From positions 1 to 9,432 of the forward strand of contig JAPPKI010000127.1 in assembly GCA_028820035.1 (NCBI GenBank): 9,432 nt of DNA, written 5' to 3'. Positions within the stretch are counted from its first letter, which is position 1. Every line of letters starts with the position of its first letter. The stretch comes from a bacterium. Lineage in GTDB: Bacteria > Actinomycetota > Acidimicrobiia > Acidimicrobiales > Bin134. A program made the position numbers and the translations under genes. The notes under the pieces were generated by a model. It saw nothing but the letters and a program-made list of their open reading frames with translations. It ran no database searches and was not told where the DNA came from. Of this stretch, positions 1 to 8,483 are shown piece by piece.

Positions 1-1224
<1,224 letters not shown>

Positions 1225-2547
1225 TTACAAAGAAGAAATTTCACGGGCGCGAATTTGCTCTCCAACGGCATTGGCGAAGGTTCGGAGCTCAGATTCGGCA
1301 TCCAGACCCGCGGTTTGAGCGGCCAGAACGGCGTCGTAGAGGCGACCCGCCACCGTGGCGGTGTCCACATCCGGCACCACTCCCACCGAGCGGGCCTTGT
1401 GGATCACCTTGTCGGCAAACAGCAGCGCGGGCAACCCCGGCGGGATGCCGTCCATCACCGATGACCGCCCCTTCTGATCCCGCTTGATGGCCTCCCAGTT
1501 CACCAGCACCTCATCGGAGTCTTCCACCTCGATCAGATCAGAATCGGGGGTGCCAAACACATGGGGATGGCGGGACTTGAGCTTGTCGTGAATCCCCCGG
1601 GCCACGTCGGCCAGGGTGAACTGGCCTGCCTCGGCAGCCAGCACAGAGTGGAAAACGATCTGGTAAAGCAGATCGCCCAGCTCCTCCTCCAGTTCCTCAT
1701 AGCCCGACAATGTGTCGGGGTCTACCCCGTCCAGCGCCTCCAACACCTCGTAGGTCTCCTCCAGCAGATGGCCCCGCAGCGACTGGTGGGTCTGCTCCCG
1801 GTCCCAGGGACAGCGACGGCGCAGTTCAATGGCCAGATCGGCAAACCGGGCCACTTCTCCGGCGATGGGCGCGCCGAGCTCGGGCACATAGAGCGATGTG
1901 AGATGGTCGGGGTCCACCTCATGGTCCAGATCAGCCCAGGCCACTTCGAAGACCTGTTCGTCGGGCAAACCCAGGCGCTGCAACACCACTACCGGCGGGT
2001 GGGCTCTGGCGGCGGCCGAGCGGTCGAGGGAGTCCAAGGCCGCCAGCTTGACCTCGCTCAGCACATGGGCGGCGTCGCACTGGGCCACGAGCAGCGGCCC
2101 CCGCTCCCCGGCGGCGTCCACCGCGAAGCGGCGCCCGTCCACCAGCCGCACCCCAGCGGCCAGCGGGTCTACACCAAGACGGTCCCACGCCAGGTCGGCA
2201 AACGAGAGGCCGGCCAATACCTCCAGCTCCACACCGGACTCAGCCCGCAACAGCTCCACCGTGCGCTCGGCCACCAGCGGGGAGCCGGGCACGGCATAGA
2301 GCACGTCTTCGTGGCCGTGCTCGGCCTCCGCGGCTAGCCGATCCACAATGGCCCGATAAACCTCCTCGAACGACGAGGCCCGGTCGTAGAGGTCGTCGAA
2401 TGATTCGGCCGGCTCCACTGCCGCAGCCGCGAGGTGGCGCCGAGTGCGGACGAAGCGCCGGCTGGTCTGGCTGATGGCGTCCACTACCGCCCCGGTGATG
2501 AGCTCGGGTCCGGCCGGACCGAGACCGGCAACGATCACCTTGGCCAT
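1225..2547 (-). CDS. mazG: Nucleoside triphosphate pyrophosphohydrolase MazG with N-terminal methylase-like domain (YabN type)
   Basis: Predicted cytoplasmic house-cleaning enzyme that hydrolyses (d)NTPs to NMP and pyrophosphate. The 440-aa protein has two parts. Residues 1 to about 225 form a tetrapyrrole (SAM-dependent) methylase-like domain: VIVAGLGPAGPELIT at 4-18, AVPGSPLVAE near 95, GLSFADLAWDRLGVDP near 138. Its role in such fusions is not known. From about 230 to 345 comes a canonical MazG domain: CPWDREQTHQSL near 246, the EExxE helix in LLEETYEVLEAL near 260, the EExxD helix EEELGDLLYQ near 285, and KLKSRHPHVFG. After NWEAIK the protein enters a second MazG-like repeat, as in E. coli MazG, but this one is shortened and lacks the acidic metal ligands. 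ATG start, with GGCAGGG at 2558-2552 as a close Shine-Dalgarno (4 nt spacing). It follows mfd by 54 nt and precedes eno, the usual actinobacterial order. The final codons (ISSL) are unusually AT-rich. Confidence 0.93.
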   Translation of the reverse strand: MAKVIVAGLGPAGPELITGAVVDAISQTSRRFVRTRRHLAAAAVEPAESFDDLYDRASSFEEVYRAIVDRLAAEAEHGHEDVLYAVPGSPLVAERTVELLRAESGVELEVLAGLSFADLAWDRLGVDPLAAGVRLVDGRRFAVDAAGERGPLLVAQCDAAHVLSEVKLAALDSLDRSAAARAHPPVVVLQRLGLPDEQVFEVAWADLDHEVDPDHLTSLYVPELGAPIAGEVARFADLAIELRRRCPWDREQTHQSLRGHLLEETYEVLEALDGVDPDTLSGYEELEEELGDLLYQIVFHSVLAAEAGQFTLADVARGIHDKLKSRHPHVFGTPDSDLIEVEDSDEVLVNWEAIKRDQKGRSSVMDGIPPGLPALLFADKVIHKARSVGVVPDVDTATVAGRLYDAVLAAQTAGLDAESELRTFANAVGEQIRAREISSL

Positions 2548-2617
2548 GTTGCCCTGCCTATCACGATGCCGCCGCGGGTCTCGTGTTGCCCATCACGATC
2601 CTCACGATGCTGCCGCC
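2547..2617 (-). repeat. Imperfect direct duplication at the mfd/mazG junction
   Basis: On the plus strand TGTTGCCC occurs at 2547-2554 and 2584-2591 (offset 37). TCACGATGCCGCCGC at 2561-2575 matches TCACGATGCTGCCGC at 2602-2616 (14 of 15, offset 41). A third TCACGAT lies at 2593-2599. On the minus strand each copy therefore contains an (A)GC(A/G)GCATCGTGA tail followed by GGGCAACA(C/T)G. In copy one the TGA is the mfd stop and the second block reads CAACACG. In copy two the block contains the real mazG start (CAACATG). The simplest reading is a local duplication of the mfd-end/mazG-start segment that has since diverged. Confidence 0.6.
2561..2593 (-). other. Possible 10-codon mini-ORF between mfd and mazG
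   Basis: On the minus strand ATG at 2593-2591 opens a frame encoding MGNTRPAAAS and ending in TGA at 2563-2561. A GAGGA lies 5 nt before the ATG, a good Shine-Dalgarno, and the stop is 13 nt before the mazG ATG. Its last residues (AAAS) repeat the C-terminus of Mfd because the frame lies inside the junction duplication. It could couple mazG translation to upstream ribosomes, or be a chance by-product of the duplication. Nothing in the sequence decides between these. Confidence 0.25.
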
Positions 2618-5600
2618 TCGGCCGGCTCATCGTCGGGAACCAGATCCCGCAAGGTGCCGATGAGGGTGTCCACGGCGGCAGCGGCCGAATCCAGCGGGAG
2701 CTTCAGCAGCCCGGGGGCCTCCAAGTAGTCCGCTCCCGGGTAGAGGCGCTCCAAGCGCACCCGGCGGCTGGGCCGGAGCCTCACCGGACTGATCCGGGCC
2801 AGCCACTTGGGGCCGCCAAAGCCGGGGCCCTTAGCCAACGCCACCTCCCGAACTCCGGTGCGCAGGCACTCGCACCGCAGCCGAGCCGCCCCCAGCAGCA
2901 CCTGGGCCACCTCCGGGATCGGCCCGTAGCGATCGGCCCACTCCGCAGCCACGTCGTCCACTTGGTCGGGGGTAACGCAGGCGGCCACCCGGCGGTAGGC
3001 CTCGAGACGCAGCTCCTCTTTGGGCATGTAGTCGGCGGGAATGCTGGCAGCCTGCGGCAAATCGATGCTTATCTCGACCGGCTCGGGCGGAGTCTCGCCC
3101 TTCAACTCGGCCACCGCCTCGGTGACCAGCTGGCAGTAGAGGTCGTAGCCCACCGCGGCGATGTGGCCCGACTGGCCGGTGCCCAGCATGTTGCCCGCTC
3201 CCCGGATCTCCAGGTCGCGCATGGCGATCTTGAACCCCGATCCCAGCTCGGTGGCCTCGCCAATGGTTTTGAGCCGCTCGTAGGCCTCCTCGGTGAGCAC
3301 CCGCCCCTCGGGGGTGAACAGGTAGGCGTAGGCCCGAGTCCCGGCCCGCCCCACCCGGCCCCGAAGCTGGTGGAGCTGCCCCAAACCCAGCAGGTCGGCC
3401 CGATCCACCACCAGGGTGTTCACCGTGGGCATGTCGATGCCCGACTCGATGATGGTGGTACATACCAGCACGTCGTAGGCGTGTTCCCAGAAGTCGATCA
3501 CCACCTGTTCCAGGGTGCCTTCGTCCATTTGACCGTGGGCCACCGCGATGCGGGCCTCGGGCACCAGCTCCCGCAGATCGGCGGCCACATGGTCGATGCT
3601 GGCCACCCGGTTATGCACAAAGAACACTTGACCTTCGCGCAGCAACTCCCGGCGGATGGCCTCGGCCACCGGGCGCTCGTCGTAGGCCCCCACATAGGTC
3701 AATATGGGCTGGCGGTCGGCGGGGGGCGTGTGCAGCAGCGTGAGGTCGCGGATGCCGGTCAGGCTCATCTCCAAGGTGCGGGGGATAGGCGTGGCAGTAA
3801 GGGTGATCACGTCGACGTCGGCTTTGATCGACTTGATGGCCTCTTTGTGGGTGACCCCGAAGCGCTGCTCCTCGTCTACCACCAACAGGCCCAGGTTCCG
3901 AAACGACACGTCGTCGGACAGCAGGCGGTGGGTGCCGATCACCACGTCCACCGACCCGTCGGCCAACCCCGATACCACCTTGCGGGCCTGACCGGGCGAC
4001 AAGAACCGGCTCAGCACCTCCACCCGGATGGGATAGCCGGCGAACCGCTCGCTGAAGGTCTGGTAGTGCTGTTGGGCCAAAAGGGTGGTGGGCACCAGCA
4101 CGGCAGCCTGCGATCCGTCTTGAACGGCCTTGAACACCGCCCGTATGGCCACCTCGGTCTTGCCAAAGCCCACATCGCCGCAGATCAGCCGGTCCATGGG
4201 CAGGGGCTGCTCCATGTCGCCCTTGACATCGGTGATGGCCTTGTGCTGATCGGGGGTGAGCTGGTAGCCAAAGGCCGACTCCATCTCCGTCTGCCACGGC
4301 GTGTCGGCGGAGAACGCCCGTCCGGGGGTGGTTACGCGGCGCTGGTACAGCACCACCAGCTCCTTGGCGATCTCACTGACCGCGGAGCGCACCCCGCTCT
4401 TGGTCCGCTGCCAGTCGGCGCCCCCCATCTTGCTGAGGGTGGGGGTCTCGCCCCCGGAATAGCGGCGCACGGCGTCCACCTGATCGGTGGGCACGTACAG
4501 CTTGTCGCCACCCCGATACTCCACCAACAGGTAGTCGCGGGTAACCCCGGCAATGGTCCGGGTCACCATGCCGCCGTAGCGGCCCACGCCGTGGTGGCGG
4601 TGGACGACATGGTCGCCCGCCGCCAGATCGTCCATCTCCTGGGCCAACGACGGCCGGGGGCGGCTGCGCCGGTGGGCCCGGCGCCGGCCAGTGAGGTCGG
4701 CCTCGCCCAGAACGGCCAGACGGGAGCCGGGCAGCACGAACCCCCTTTGAAGGGGGGCAACCACCACACAGCCTCCCGAATCGGAAGCGTCGCCGAATCC
4801 TGCACCCTCGCCAATTCGAACCGGGAGGTCCACCCCGTGCTCGCGCAGCACGGCGGCGGAACGGTTGGCCGACCCTTCTCCATCGGCCGCCACCCGCACT
4901 CGGTACCCCTCGCCCAGCAGCCGGGACACCTGCTCCACCGGAGCCGACGGATCACCGATGGCCGAGGCCCAGCCCCCCACCGCCACCACCGGGGTTGTCG
5001 GCCCGGGCGGCACTGCGGTCATGGTCCATACCGGCGAGGAGCAGGAGGCCAGCAACCGGTGGTAGTCCACGTGCAGACGGGGGAATTCTTCTCCGGTCGC
5101 TCCCCAGGTCTGGGCCAGCGCACCGGCCAAGTCGGCCTCCTCGGCGGCGATGTCAGACGCCCGGTCCCGGAGCCGCCCCGGTTCCAGCAGCACCATCAGG
5201 GCATCGGAGCCGAGACGGTCGGTGATGATCTCGTCGGTGTCGATCAGCCATGGCAGCCACGACTCCATCCCGTCGAAGAACTGGCCCTCATACAGGCGCT
5301 CCCACTGCTCTCGACCCCAGGGGCGGGAGGCCACCAGCTTCTCGGCCGCGGCCCGAACCGCCGGCACTGGCCGCACCTCCCGAGCAGGAAATATCTCAAC
5401 TTGCTCCCGCGATTCGGTGGAACGCTGATCGGCCACCGAGAACTCGGTGAGGCGGTCCACCTCATCACCCCACAGATCGATGCGGATCGGGCTGTCGGCG
5501 GTAGACGGGAACACATCCACGATGGAACCCCGCACCGCGAAAACACCCCGGTGCTCCACCTGCACGTCGCGCCGGTACCCCCGGGCGGCCAGGTCAGCGG

Positions 5601-6108
5601 CCAACTGGCCCAAATCAACCCGATCGCCCGACGCCACCCTCACCGGCTCGGCATCGTCGGAATCGAACACCAATCGCTGAAGCAGGGCCCGAACCGGGGC
5701 CACCAAAACAGCCGGGCACTGCTGAGGGTGGTGGAGCTGCCAGATGGCCTGACAACGCCGGCCCATTGTCTCCACTCCAGGGCTGATCCGCTCGAACGGC
5801 AAGGTCTCCCACGCCGGGAACAGGGCGACACTGCTGTTGAGCATCGTCGACAGGTCGCCGGCCAAGCGCTCGGCGTCGGAAGTAGTGGGCGTGGCCACCA
5901 CCATTGGTCGGCGGCCGTTCAACTCGGCAATGGCGGCCAGCACCGCAGCCTGGCCCGACTCGGCCACGGCCAACGAGGCGTCGCGTCTTCCGAGCACGTC
6001 GATCACCGCGGACTCGTCAGCCAGCAGCCGCCCAAGGCCAGCCAACCCCGGCCCCACACCAGCAACCGCGGTAGCGGCCATCAGCTGAACCTGCTCATCA
6101 TCGGCCAA
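2602..6108 (-). CDS. mfd: Transcription-repair coupling factor Mfd
   Basis: ATP-driven DNA translocase that displaces RNA polymerase stalled at lesions and recruits UvrA for nucleotide excision repair. The protein is 1168 aa, close to the family norm (about 1150-1230). Domains in order: UvrB-like N-terminal part (TLPFERISPGVETMGRR near 100; VEHRGVFAVRGSIVDVFP near 184); RNA-polymerase-interacting CarD-like domain at about 495-560 (GDHVVHRHHGVGRYGG, DKLYVPTDQV); RecG-like helicase core with Walker A GDVGFGKTEVA near 645, DEEQ box VVDEEQRFGV near 742, TATPIPRTLEM, TTIIESGIDMP and QLRGRVGRAG near 912; then the C-terminal TRCF regulatory domain. No key motif is missing. Two starts compete: TTG at 6108 (used here, 12 nt after the pth stop, with GGTGAG 5 nt upstream) and ATG at 6081 (residue 10, with GAGCAGG 8 nt upstream). 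Both upstream sequences come from the 20-bp tandem repeat described separately. The gene contains no TTA, CTA or TCA codons, which leaves a very long antisense frame open. Confidence 0.97.
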   Translation of the reverse strand: MADDEQVQLMAATAVAGVGPGLAGLGRLLADESAVIDVLGRRDASLAVAESGQAAVLAAIAELNGRRPMVVATPTTSDAERLAGDLSTMLNSSVALFPAWETLPFERISPGVETMGRRCQAIWQLHHPQQCPAVLVAPVRALLQRLVFDSDDAEPVRVASGDRVDLGQLAADLAARGYRRDVQVEHRGVFAVRGSIVDVFPSTADSPIRIDLWGDEVDRLTEFSVADQRSTESREQVEIFPAREVRPVPAVRAAAEKLVASRPWGREQWERLYEGQFFDGMESWLPWLIDTDEIITDRLGSDALMVLLEPGRLRDRASDIAAEEADLAGALAQTWGATGEEFPRLHVDYHRLLASCSSPVWTMTAVPPGPTTPVVAVGGWASAIGDPSAPVEQVSRLLGEGYRVRVAADGEGSANRSAAVLREHGVDLPVRIGEGAGFGDASDSGGCVVVAPLQRGFVLPGSRLAVLGEADLTGRRRAHRRSRPRPSLAQEMDDLAAGDHVVHRHHGVGRYGGMVTRTIAGVTRDYLLVEYRGGDKLYVPTDQVDAVRRYSGGETPTLSKMGGADWQRTKSGVRSAVSEIAKELVVLYQRRVTTPGRAFSADTPWQTEMESAFGYQLTPDQHKAITDVKGDMEQPLPMDRLICGDVGFGKTEVAIRAVFKAVQDGSQAAVLVPTTLLAQQHYQTFSERFAGYPIRVEVLSRFLSPGQARKVVSGLADGSVDVVIGTHRLLSDDVSFRNLGLLVVDEEQRFGVTHKEAIKSIKADVDVITLTATPIPRTLEMSLTGIRDLTLLHTPPADRQPILTYVGAYDERPVAEAIRRELLREGQVFFVHNRVASIDHVAADLRELVPEARIAVAHGQMDEGTLEQVVIDFWEHAYDVLVCTTIIESGIDMPTVNTLVVDRADLLGLGQLHQLRGRVGRAGTRAYAYLFTPEGRVLTEEAYERLKTIGEATELGSGFKIAMRDLEIRGAGNMLGTGQSGHIAAVGYDLYCQLVTEAVAELKGETPPEPVEISIDLPQAASIPADYMPKEELRLEAYRRVAACVTPDQVDDVAAEWADRYGPIPEVAQVLLGAARLRCECLRTGVREVALAKGPGFGGPKWLARISPVRLRPSRRVRLERLYPGADYLEAPGLLKLPLDSAAAAVDTLIGTLRDLVPDDEPAEAAAS

Positions 6109-6140
6109 ACCTGCTCACCGTCAGTTGAACCTGTTCATCA
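6081..6140. repeat. Three-copy 20-bp tandem repeat across the pth end and mfd start
   Basis: Plus-strand units are TCAGCTGAACCTGCTCATCA (6081-6100), TCGGCCAAACCTGCTCACCG (6101-6120) and TCAGTTGAACCTGTTCATCA (6121-6140). Copies 1 and 3 agree at 18 of 20 positions, 1 and 2 at 15, and 2 and 3 at 13. The array covers the last codons and stop of pth, the 12-nt gap, and the first codons of mfd, including both candidate mfd starts. Because 20 is not a multiple of three, the copies are read in different frames. On the minus strand every unit carries a (G/A)(A/G)CAGGTT block, so the array repeats the ribosome-binding surroundings of mfd. Confidence 0.8.
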
Positions 6141-6732
6141 CGATCTCGACCGGATGGTCGAGCAGGGCCAGCGCGGCCTCCGCAGCACGCTCTACCGCAT
6201 CGTCCAACAGGTCGCGGTCGGCTCGGCCCGGCTGCTTCAGCACATAGTCGGCGCCGGCTTGGGGATTGGGGGGCTTTCCCACCCCGACGCGAATCCGGGT
6301 GAAGTCGGCGGTGCGAAGGTGGCCCTTGATGGAAGACAGGCCGTAGTGACCGGCCAACCCCCCGCCGTATTTCACCTTGACTCGTCCTGGGGGCAGATCA
6401 AGCTCGTCGTGGATCACCACCAGGCGCTCCAGATGCTCGGCGATGCTCCAACGCCGCACCAGCGCCCGCACTGCCTCGCCCGATTTATTCATGAAGGTCT
6501 GAGGAAAGGCCAGCACCACCCGGCGACCATCAACCCGGGCCTCGGCTACTAGCGCCGCTTCCCGGCTCTTGCGCAGCGTCTGCCCGTAGCGCTCGGCCAG
6601 CAGCTCCACCGCCTCGGCTCCCACGTTATGGCGGGAACCCACGAACTTGTCCCCGGGGTTGCCCAACCCCACGATCAAAAGATCGGCCGGGGTGTCGGTG
6701 TGCTTCTTACGGGATCGCCAGCGGGAAGGCAC
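6121..6732 (-). CDS. pth: Peptidyl-tRNA hydrolase (bacterial Pth family)
   Basis: Cleaves the ester bond of peptidyl-tRNAs that drop off ribosomes, recycling tRNA in the cytoplasm. The 203-aa length fits the family (about 190-200). Motifs: LLIVGLGNPG at 18-27 (Asn25, equivalent to E. coli Asn10), SRHNVG with catalytic His35 (E. coli His20), QTFMNKSG with Asn82 (E. coli Asn68), VIHDELDLPPG with Asp109 (E. coli Asp93). The next motif, normally GGHNGL, reads AGHYGL (127-132), so Tyr130 replaces the Asn equivalent to E. coli Asn114. The frame is intact on both sides (codon TAC). A GTG start at 6732 is used. It leaves a basic 17-residue leader (RWRSRKKH) before the core, with no strong Shine-Dalgarno in the 20-nt gap after rplY, so the exact start is less certain than the gene. 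It follows bL25, a common actinobacterial pairing; mfd begins 12 nt after its stop. Confidence 0.95.
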   Translation of the reverse strand: MPSRWRSRKKHTDTPADLLIVGLGNPGDKFVGSRHNVGAEAVELLAERYGQTLRKSREAALVAEARVDGRRVVLAFPQTFMNKSGEAVRALVRRWSIAEHLERLVVIHDELDLPPGRVKVKYGGGLAGHYGLSSIKGHLRTADFTRIRVGVGKPPNPQAGADYVLKQPGRADRDLLDDAVERAAEAALALLDHPVEIVMNRFN

Positions 6733-6752
6733 GGCGACAGGCGCCGATCAGC

Positions 6753-7451
6753 TCAGCTCTCGGTGTCTTCGGAGGTGTCGGCGTCGGCGTCGGCCTGCTC
6801 GGCGTCTTCGTCGGCGTCCTCGCGGACAATCGGCTGGCCGTCTTCGTCCAGCTCCACCTCGAGCTCTTCATCAACTTCGGGCTCTTCGATCTCGATAACC
6901 CGTATCGAAGTGCTGGCCACCAGCTCATCGGGGTCGCCTGCCAGCTCCACCCCTTCGGGCAGTTCGAGGTCGCCGGCCCTCACCGAGTCGCCCATCACCA
7001 TCTCGCTGATGTCGATCGTCAACTCGTTGGGAATGGCCTCCGGCTTGGCCAGCACCCGGATGGTGAAGGCAGCCTGGTCTACCACACCGTCTTCGTTGGT
7101 CACCGCGGTGGCGTCGCCCTCGAGCACCATCCGGACCTCTACCTCCACGGCAACGTCGGCATCCACCCGGATGAAGTCCACATGGATGAACTCGTTGCGC
7201 ACGGGATGATGCTGCAACTCTTTGACCAAGCCGAGCTGGCGGTCGCCGTCCACTTCCAAAGTGAGCAGTGCGTTGAGACCGGCATCGGTGGTCAGAGCCG
7301 ACCGCAGCTCGCTGGCATCCACCGCCACAGAAACCGACTCCCCTCCCAGCCCGTACACCACACCGGGCACCCGCCCCGTCCGGCGCAGGCGACGCGACGG
7401 CCGGGTTCCCAGCTCACGCGAGGTGTCGGTCTTCAAGATCAGTTCAGCCAT
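6753..7451 (-). CDS. rplY: 50S ribosomal protein bL25, CTC/TL5 type
   Basis: Large-subunit ribosomal protein that binds 5S rRNA; long CTC forms are associated with general stress in other bacteria. The 232-aa product has the 5S-binding N-terminal domain (about 1-92: TSRELGTRPSRRLRRTGRVPGVVYG at 10-34, and KELQHHPVRNEFIHVDFIRV), the CTC beta domain (about 93-185: PEAIPNELTIDISEMVMGDSVRAGDL), and a strongly acidic tail of Asp/Glu/Ala to the end. The ATG at 7451 fits the family N-terminus (MAELILKTDTSRELGTR). No clear Shine-Dalgarno precedes it: the 20 nt upstream lack any GGAG-like stretch. The gene lies 47 nt after prs and 20 nt before pth, the usual order. Confidence 0.95.
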   Translation of the reverse strand: MAELILKTDTSRELGTRPSRRLRRTGRVPGVVYGLGGESVSVAVDASELRSALTTDAGLNALLTLEVDGDRQLGLVKELQHHPVRNEFIHVDFIRVDADVAVEVEVRMVLEGDATAVTNEDGVVDQAAFTIRVLAKPEAIPNELTIDISEMVMGDSVRAGDLELPEGVELAGDPDELVASTSIRVIEIEEPEVDEELEVELDEDGQPIVREDADEDAEQADADADTSEDTES

Positions 7452-7470
7452 AGCGCAGCTAGAAATGTTA

Positions 7471-7486
7471 TCGGGCCGCAGCCCGA
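7471..7486 (-). other. Small hairpin between prs and rplY
   Basis: The minus strand reads TCGGGC-TGCG-GCCCGA, a perfect 6-bp stem with a 4-nt loop, 12 nt after the prs stop codon. It is followed by TAACATTTCTAG rather than a U-run, so it does not look like an intrinsic terminator. It could affect mRNA processing or stability between the two genes. This assignment rests on base pairing alone. Confidence 0.4.
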
Positions 7487-7498
7487 AACCTCTAACGG

Positions 7499-8479
7499 CT
7501 AGGAGAGGTTCTTGCCACCGAAGATCTCAGAGACGGAGGTGTCTTCGAATACGGCGTCGATGGCGTCGGCGATGATTCGGGCCACCGAGAGCACTTCAAT
7601 CTTGTCGATCTGCTTGTCGGGCGACAGCGGGAGGGTGTTGGTGATCACCACCTTGGAGATCACCGAGTTCTTGAGTCGGTCGATTGCCGGACCGGAGAAC
7701 ACGCCGTGGGTGGTGGCGGCGTAGATGGTGGCCGCGCCCCGGGCGGCCAGCGCATCGGCCGCGGCCACGATGGTGCCACCGGTGTCGATCATGTCGTCGA
7801 TGAGCACGCAGGTGCGGCCCTCCACGTCGCCCACCACCTCAATGACTTCCACCGCGTGCTTGACGTCCTTGGCCCGGCGCTTGTGGACGATGGCCAAGTC
7901 GGCATCCAGGTCGTTGGTATAGCGCTCGGCCACCTTCACCCGGCCGGCGTCGGGCGACACGATCACCAGATCGCCGTCGAGGTCCTTGAGATAGTCCACG
8001 AGCACCGGCATAGCGGTCAAGTGGTCCCAGGGGCCGTCGAAAAAGCCCTGGATCTGCCCAGAGTGGAGGTCGACGCTCAACATGCGATTAGCCCCCGCGG
8101 TACGGAAGGTGTTGGCCATCAGCTTGGCGGTGATGGGCTCGCGGCCCGCGGCTTTGCGGTCTTGGCGACCGTAGCCGTAGAAGGGGCACACCGCGGTGAT
8201 CCGCTTGGCCGAGGCTCGCCGGGCAGCGTCGACCATGACGAGATGCTCCATAACGGCGTCGTTGATGGAGGCGTCGCCATGGGCGGTGTGGCTCTGGACG
8301 ATGAATACGTCGGTGCCCCTCACCGATTCCTCGAACCGGCAGTGGATCTCGCCGTTGGCAAAATCCGCGATGTTGGGCTCCACCAACTCCTCGCCGAGCA
8401 CCTCGGCAATCTCGGCGGCCAGTTCATGATTGGCCCTGCCTGAGATGATGGCCAGCTTCTTCTTGGTGACCAGTTCCAT
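7499..8479 (-). CDS. prs: Ribose-phosphate pyrophosphokinase (PRPP synthetase, class I)
   Basis: Transfers pyrophosphate from ATP to ribose 5-phosphate to make PRPP, the precursor for purines, pyrimidines, histidine, tryptophan and NAD. The 326-aa protein shows FANGEIHCRFEESVRGTDVFIVQS in the N-terminal half, PFYGYGRQDRK near 98-108 (ATP-binding/active-site region), SVDLHSGQIQGFFD near 134-147, VSPDAGRVKVAERY near 174, HKRR plus the flexible loop, and the PRPP-binding loop VLIDDMIDTGGT near 225-236. The ATG at 8479 is chosen because AAGGAG (8494-8489) stands 9 nt upstream and MELVTKKKLAIISGRANHELA is a normal family N-terminus. A longer in-frame start at 8575 would add 32 residues overlapping glmU with no family resemblance. 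The gap to glmU is 4 nt. PRPP and UDP-GlcNAc synthesis genes are neighbours in many bacteria (glmU-prs). Confidence 0.97.
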   Translation of the reverse strand: MELVTKKKLAIISGRANHELAAEIAEVLGEELVEPNIADFANGEIHCRFEESVRGTDVFIVQSHTAHGDASINDAVMEHLVMVDAARRASAKRITAVCPFYGYGRQDRKAAGREPITAKLMANTFRTAGANRMLSVDLHSGQIQGFFDGPWDHLTAMPVLVDYLKDLDGDLVIVSPDAGRVKVAERYTNDLDADLAIVHKRRAKDVKHAVEVIEVVGDVEGRTCVLIDDMIDTGGTIVAAADALAARGAATIYAATTHGVFSGPAIDRLKNSVISKVVITNTLPLSPDKQIDKIEVLSVARIIADAIDAVFEDTSVSEIFGGKNLS

Positions 8480-8483
8480 CGTT

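Noticed and set aside
1561..2337. A 258-codon plus-strand frame antisense to mazG
   Set aside because: Composition is that of a G+C-rich shadow frame; no motif is seen and the opposite strand is a clear MazG.
2434..6552. A 1372-codon open frame on the plus strand, antisense to mfd and parts of its neighbours
   Set aside because: It is in codon register with mfd and stays open only because mfd lacks TTA, CTA and TCA codons. The translation is low-complexity His/Gly/Gln/Pro-rich with no recognisable domain, while the minus strand encodes a complete Mfd.
7471..7486. The prs-rplY hairpin as an intrinsic terminator
   Set aside because: There is no U-run after the 6-bp stem, and rplY follows within 20 nt.
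7706..8443. A 245-codon plus-strand frame antisense to prs
   Set aside because: It is a shadow of prs with His/Gly/Val-rich composition and no domain; all conserved PRPP synthetase motifs are on the minus strand.
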